DNA from: Cercis canadensis | Taxonomy: Eukaryota; Streptophyta; Magnoliopsida; Fabales; Fabaceae | NCBI GenBank assembly: GCA_003255065.1 | Contig: QAOA01006734.1 | Span: forward strand, 275,759-339,758 | Length of the DNA: 64,000 nt | Direction: 5' to 3' | Shown: positions 59,901 through 64,000 of the stretch, in pieces | Position numbering within the stretch: the stretch's first letter is position 1 | Layout of the letters: each line of letters starts with the position of its first letter | Position numbers and translations under genes: made by a program | Notes under the pieces: model-generated | The model's database searches: none | Told to the model about the DNA's origin: nothing | The model's input: only the letters and a program-made list of their open reading frames with translations

Positions 59901-62113
59901 TCTTTAAAATGATTTTTTGTGTATGGCATATGGTAGAATTCAAATCTTTCTGGCTAAGGCTCTACAAAAAGCATGTCGAAACTCTTTAACTGAAAAATTT
60001 AGAGTTTAATTGTAAAAATAATTGTTTAAAATGCAATAAGTTAGTTCTTCTATTATCAGGTGTTCAAAAAGCTGCAAAAATCGATTCAGGGGATGCCACT
60101 GTGCCAAGAGTCAATGCAGAAGTCGGCAATGCCCATGCTTTGCTGCTGGACGTGAATGTGACCCTGATGTTTGTCGAAATTGCTGGGTCAGGTAATGAGT
60201 TTCAAGTATTTTGTTATATTCTTTGAAGTATTGTCACATGTTCAGATCTACATTTCACATGATTGAGACAGGCACAAGTATTTTTTTCCCAGTAATTCAA
60301 TACTATCTACTCTTTCACCACCTTTTGTGTATATCTTGGCAAAGCTTTGTGAATGGAGTTGAGCTAAAGTCTTGGTTTTCTGTTATAAAGCTAAAATTCC
60401 TTTTCAGCTGTTTTCAAAAGTTTCTGAAATTTCATGCTATTAATCTCTAGTAAACCATAGCACTTAATTATAAATTGTTGGAGAATTTATCCTTGATATT
60501 CCAGGTTATCTTGTGAAAAGTCCTGACTCCCGAAGATGTCAAGTAAATTTGATCATGACTTACATGTAGGTTCTGATTTTAGTAAATTAGGGAATCCTAA
60601 GGACAGATAAGTATTGCCCCTTTGACCTTAAAACATCCACGGCCAATTCAATATTAGGTTTGTTTAAAATGATTGATTGTATCTAGTATATATATTATTA
60701 CCTAGTCTGAGTATCATAATTAACGAATGAAGAGATGGGGAGCATAAAAATCATTCATTTTAGAAAGTGTAAAGGTACTATTTGGCAACAAAATGAGGTA
60801 AACCTACACAGCCCATTGTGCTGTTATAAACAAAATCAATGTATTTGTTATTTCAAAGTTGTCAACCCCCCCTCCCTTCCCAAAAAACCACGAATAATCC
60901 TCTTCAACTTTCAATTTGATGCCATTGGAATTCCCTTAAGCACCATATCAGTTAAAAGTAAACCTTTTTCTCTTTGATTTGTTCTTTGGATTCTGGAGTT
61001 TTTCCATTCTTTTTCAATGCTCTTAAATATCACATTCTTATACAGCTGTGGAGATGGTACATTAGGGGAGCCACCTAGACGCGGAGATGGTCAATGTGGA
61101 AATATGAGGCTCCTTTTAAGGCAACAACAGAGGGTTAGTGAATCAGAGTTTGGTCTTAAAAGCTCTGTATTTCTTTCTTATGAATAAGATTATGAATACA
61201 TGCTTGTTTCACACTATTTTCCTTATTTCTGTTTCTGTTTGCCAGATTCTTTTAGCAAAGTCTGATGTTGCAGGATGGGGAGCCTTCTTAAAGGTTAGAT
61301 GTATAGATTTGTTTGTTTCCTAGCAAATGTTAGCTTATTCTCCTCACTGATTGATGATGTCATTTCAGAACCCTGTTAACAAAAATGATTACCTAGGAGA
61401 ATACACTGGTGAACTGATCTCCCACCGTGAAGCAGATAAGCGTGGGAAAATATATGATCGTGCAAACTCATCATTCCTTTTTGACTTGAATGATCAGGCA
61501 AGTAGCACTTATCATCTACATTTTCTCTAAACATGGACCTGCCCTTGCTCTTCTCCCATGGACTTGAGCTTTTTTGTAATTTAAATGAATGTTACCAGAT
61601 TATTGTTTGGTTATGTTTCTCTGTTTGCTTTTATCAACCTACCCATTTTTCTCACATGTCCTTCGTGACAAGTTATTTTTGTTTGTATATTTAAGACCTT
61701 AAAGCTGATAACTGTTTCTTGGCAGTATGTTCTGGATGCTTACCGTAAAGGAGACAAGCTGAAATTTGCAAACCACTCATCAAATCCCAACTGCTATGCA
61801 AAGGTTAGTTCAGTAACACAAGTTTCGGGGAGCGAGGTTCACACTTACCACTTAGGCTCACTAGGATGAAACTTCATTGTTGAATTTTCACAACAATTGA
61901 CCTAATGTATGGGTTGCATAGGTGATGCTGGTTGCGGGGGATCATCGAGTAGGCATCTTTGCCAAGGAACATATTGAAGCTAGTGAGGAACTCTTCTATG
62001 ATTATCGTTATGGTCCAGATCAAGCACCCATATGGGCTCGTAAACCTGAGGCTTCTAAAAGAGATGAATCATCAGTTTCTCAAGGCAGAGCGAAAAAACA
62101 CCAGTCTCATTGA
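53912..62113 (+). CDS. SWN: Polycomb histone H3K27 methyltransferase SWINGER/EZA1 (17 exons, 884 aa)
   Basis: Exons 53912-53950, 54476-54577, 55121-55395, 55645-55806, 56113-56197, 56341-56496, 56598-56645, 56730-56801, 57292-57965, 58754-58907, 59406-59626, 60060-60191, 61046-61133, 61246-61293, 61369-61497, 61726-61803 and 61922-62113. Landmarks: [18 protein letters not shown], the FCRRC...[10 protein letters not shown] segment, a SANT-like region ending at ...[17 protein letters not shown], the cysteine-rich CXC domain (about 620-735) and the SET domain (about 737-851) with NHS at 811-813 and YDYRY at 847-851. The C terminus ...KKHQSH matches SWN rather than CLF or MEA. It is the catalytic subunit of PRC2 in the nucleus, silencing developmental genes by H3K27me3. 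Intron 15 (61498-61725) starts with GC instead of GT. A 15-base N run lies inside intron 8 and does not touch coding sequence. Confidence 0.94.
57128..57142. other. Assembly gap (15 N) in SWN intron 8
   Basis: The gap follows a T run and a long G run (about 57111-57127) and precedes an A run. This is a homopolymer-associated gap inside the intron 56802-57291. Confidence 0.95.
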
Positions 62114-63172
62114 TGAGCCGTTGTCATGGTCCAGGATGTACATATATGAGTATTTTCTCTCCAGAGACTTATGTTTGCCACGTCTTATAGGAAAAATCTA
62201 TAGAGCTACTGTCATGGGAAAGCTAAATAATTGATATGCAAATGCTAATATCCCTAGAACCATGGATATGATACAGTCAAATAATAAGTTGAGCGAGCAA
62301 TGAAACAATTCGATGTGAGGGCAATAAGCTGGAAAATAGGCTAGCAGTTGTGAAATTAAAGACAAAAAAAAAAAAAAAGTAAAAAAGGAAGCCTAGCAGT
62401 TGAGCAGTAGCATAAAGTTTTCTGATGCTGTTTAAGGGGCATGTATCGTTGTATGCACTTATGCTATTATGACGATGCTATTATTTATTATGTGACCATG
62501 TGTTTCAGCTTTCATGGATAATCATAAATCCTGCTGGTGCTAGGAAGCGATACGTTGTAAGGATTGGCATCGAATAAGGGCGTTACTGACTTATAATCTG
62601 ATTCTCAAACAGCGTTTTCAAACTCTTGGCCTTGGTGTAGAAAAACTATCCACATTGAAGGCTTTGCTTCCTGGAAATTGATGCCTGCTTTCCACATATC
62701 CAGAAGAACGGATGAGATTTGTTTAGAGAAGCTAACCAATGTACTGATAAACTAGCGGAGATAGCGGAGCTGACTGAAGAAACGGTGTTCTTTGATGTTG
62801 TGCGACCTTTGGTATTGGATGAACTCTTGTTTGATGAAATGGAACCATGTTTCTCAGTCAGGAACGTATAGACGTGTTCTCTGTTTTCTTGTATCGCTGT
62901 GTATTGTTGAATTGTTGTTTTGTGAACGTCGCATGTTTCTTTTTTATAATGAGCACCCCCACCAAAAAACAAAAAGGAAGAAGATAGAGCAGCAGCCTAT
63001 ATTTTGAGAATGTCCCGCTCCTCTAGTTTGAAATCATACAATGATCCTGGATCTAGAAAAAAGAAGGAATCGTGCCCTGGTCCTTCTTAGAGATTGGCTC
63101 TTATAGACTTGTAGTAACGCCAGATCTCCATGGTAGCCACACCACATTGTCTTTTTTTTTTCAAAAAATAAA
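62114..63172. other. 3' flank of SWN
   Basis: Probable 3' UTR in the first several hundred bases, then non-coding sequence. Short open frames on both strands have no recognisable similarity. Confidence 0.5.
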
Positions 63173-63474
63173 GAGTAAATTGCACAAAAGCTTCTTTACC
63201 CCTATGCTTACGAATCAACTAATCAGCTCCTTGGGGTTTAAAACTCATGTATAAAAAATTAGGATTCCATCCATTACTTAGTCAAAAACTGTGTCACAGG
63301 GAGCCCCATGGGGTAAATTGCGTAGTTTTGAAACCTTAGGGGTAAATTGTAGTACAATTGATAGGATTCCGTGGGATTTTTGCACAAGTTTGAAACCTAG
63401 AGTAGCTAATTGGTTGATTTGTGAGTACATTGTAGATGACTCAGTTTTTAAGGGGGTTATATGCTATTTATGCA
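63173..63474. mobile_element. Foldback element, probably MULE-type MITE (about 302 bp)
   Basis: The left arm (ACGAATCAACTAATCAGCTC, then GGGGTTTAAAACT and GGATTCCATCC) pairs with the inverted right arm (ACAAATCAACCAATTAGCTA, then AGGTTTCAAACT and GGAATCCTATC). Flanks AAAAAATAAA at 63163-63172 and 63475-63484 could be a 10-bp target duplication, but the sequence is of low complexity. No coding capacity. Confidence 0.55.
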
Positions 63475-63484
63475 AAAAAATAAA

Positions 63485-64000
63485 TATGCGAGTTTGATGG
63501 CAAGAGAACGTGGCAAGTGCAAGGGAGGGATTGTCTTTACTGGGGGAAAGAATACATATCTGCTATTTAATCAATGGGATGAAAGTCATTGATGAATAAA
63601 TGCAGTTGGAGATTATAATCTTTCTTCAAAGATTTTCACTTGCTTCCAAAATGGAGAGAGAAGCAACAGAACAAGAAGCGAAAGGTGATTATTAGCTCTT
63701 GCTACTTGAAATTTCTGTCATTTTAAGATCAGTAGTTTTGTGGCACTCCAAAATTGTAAGTTTCTCTTCGTTAAGTATAAGGTGAACTACAGTGAGACAA
63801 CGTTAAAAGAATTTTTTTGGGGGAGGGGGAAACAAACAAATAAAATTGGGAAAGGGGGAGCTGAATTTTACAAATCTGGGAAGCAGCTATACATGGATAT
63901 ACATGCTGCAAAAATTTGGGAGAACCGTAGCTTGAATAGGTTACTCTCATCTACTTTGCAAATGAAAATATAACAGCTCATTCCACGCATCTGGAACCCC
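63485..64000. other. End of window, no gene established
   Basis: An ATG at 63651 begins a short basic/acidic frame (MEREATEQEAK) followed by a possible donor, which might be a first exon of a gene running off the window. This cannot be tested here. Confidence 0.3.

Noticed and set aside
61498..61510. GT donor alternative for SWN exon 15
   Set aside because: Using GTAGCA would add bases that shift the SET-domain frame. The GC donor gives an exact match to the family sequence.
1..64000. CRISPR arrays, operons or bacterial defence genes
   Set aside because: The sequence is plant nuclear DNA with spliced genes; no regularly spaced repeats or bacterial gene order were seen.
1..64000. tRNA or rRNA genes
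   Set aside because: I looked for T-arm (GGTTCRANYCC) patterns and rRNA-like blocks and found none with a matching cloverleaf. Only the primer-binding site of the copia element relates to a tRNA.

Overview
The window is nuclear DNA of a flowering plant. It is AT-rich, genes have many GT-AG introns, and every conserved gene has a clear eudicot homologue (ALE2-like receptor kinase, INO80 PAPA-1/HIT subunit, plastid CLPP5, group IIe WRKY, GRAS protein, SWINGER/EZA1). LTR retrotransposons and foldback elements fill the gaps. A woody rosid is my impression only; the species cannot be fixed from the sequence.

Layout: 1-0.65 kb, a foldback MULE-type element. 2.3-8.3 kb, an eight-exon ALE2-like receptor kinase (+). 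8.8-12.3 kb, two tandem pectinesterase/invertase-inhibitor-like genes (+), with a stranded copy of another gene's 5' leader between them. 13.4-20.6 kb, a broken PPR gene split by a decayed Ty1/copia element with intact LTR boundaries and a 5-bp target duplication. 22-27.2 kb, an INO80 complex PAPA-1/HIT zinc-finger subunit (+) with a leader intron and a long upstream ORF. 28.7-32.8 kb, CLPP5 (+). 35.0-36.2 kb, a group IIe WRKY gene (-). 37.4-38.8 kb, a nest of foldback elements including a textbook 510-bp MULE-MITE. 42.8-43.6 kb, a single-exon plant membrane protein. 44.5-45.0 kb, a hAT-like element. 49.1-50.8 kb, a single-exon GRAS gene. 53.9-62.1 kb, a 17-exon Polycomb H3K27 methyltransferase (SWN/EZA1). 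63.2-63.5 kb, one more foldback element.

The genes do not form a pathway; this is ordinary plant gene order with unrelated neighbours. I reconstructed exon structures by hand from splice signals, reading frame and known family sequence, and every coding total closes in frame. Six runs of N are present. At least three sit at places where the flanking sequence is duplicated or missing (13072, 16241, 40358), so they look like contig joins rather than single unknown bases. The duplicated 536-bp block inside the copia element is best read as two overlapping haplotype contigs.

I found no convincing new gene system. The best leads are the haplotype-join signature, the copied promoter/leader, the 119-codon upstream ORF, the GC-AG intron in SWN, the CLPP5 catalytic serine codon split by a 1.3-kb intron, and the dense set of foldback elements with readable target duplications.
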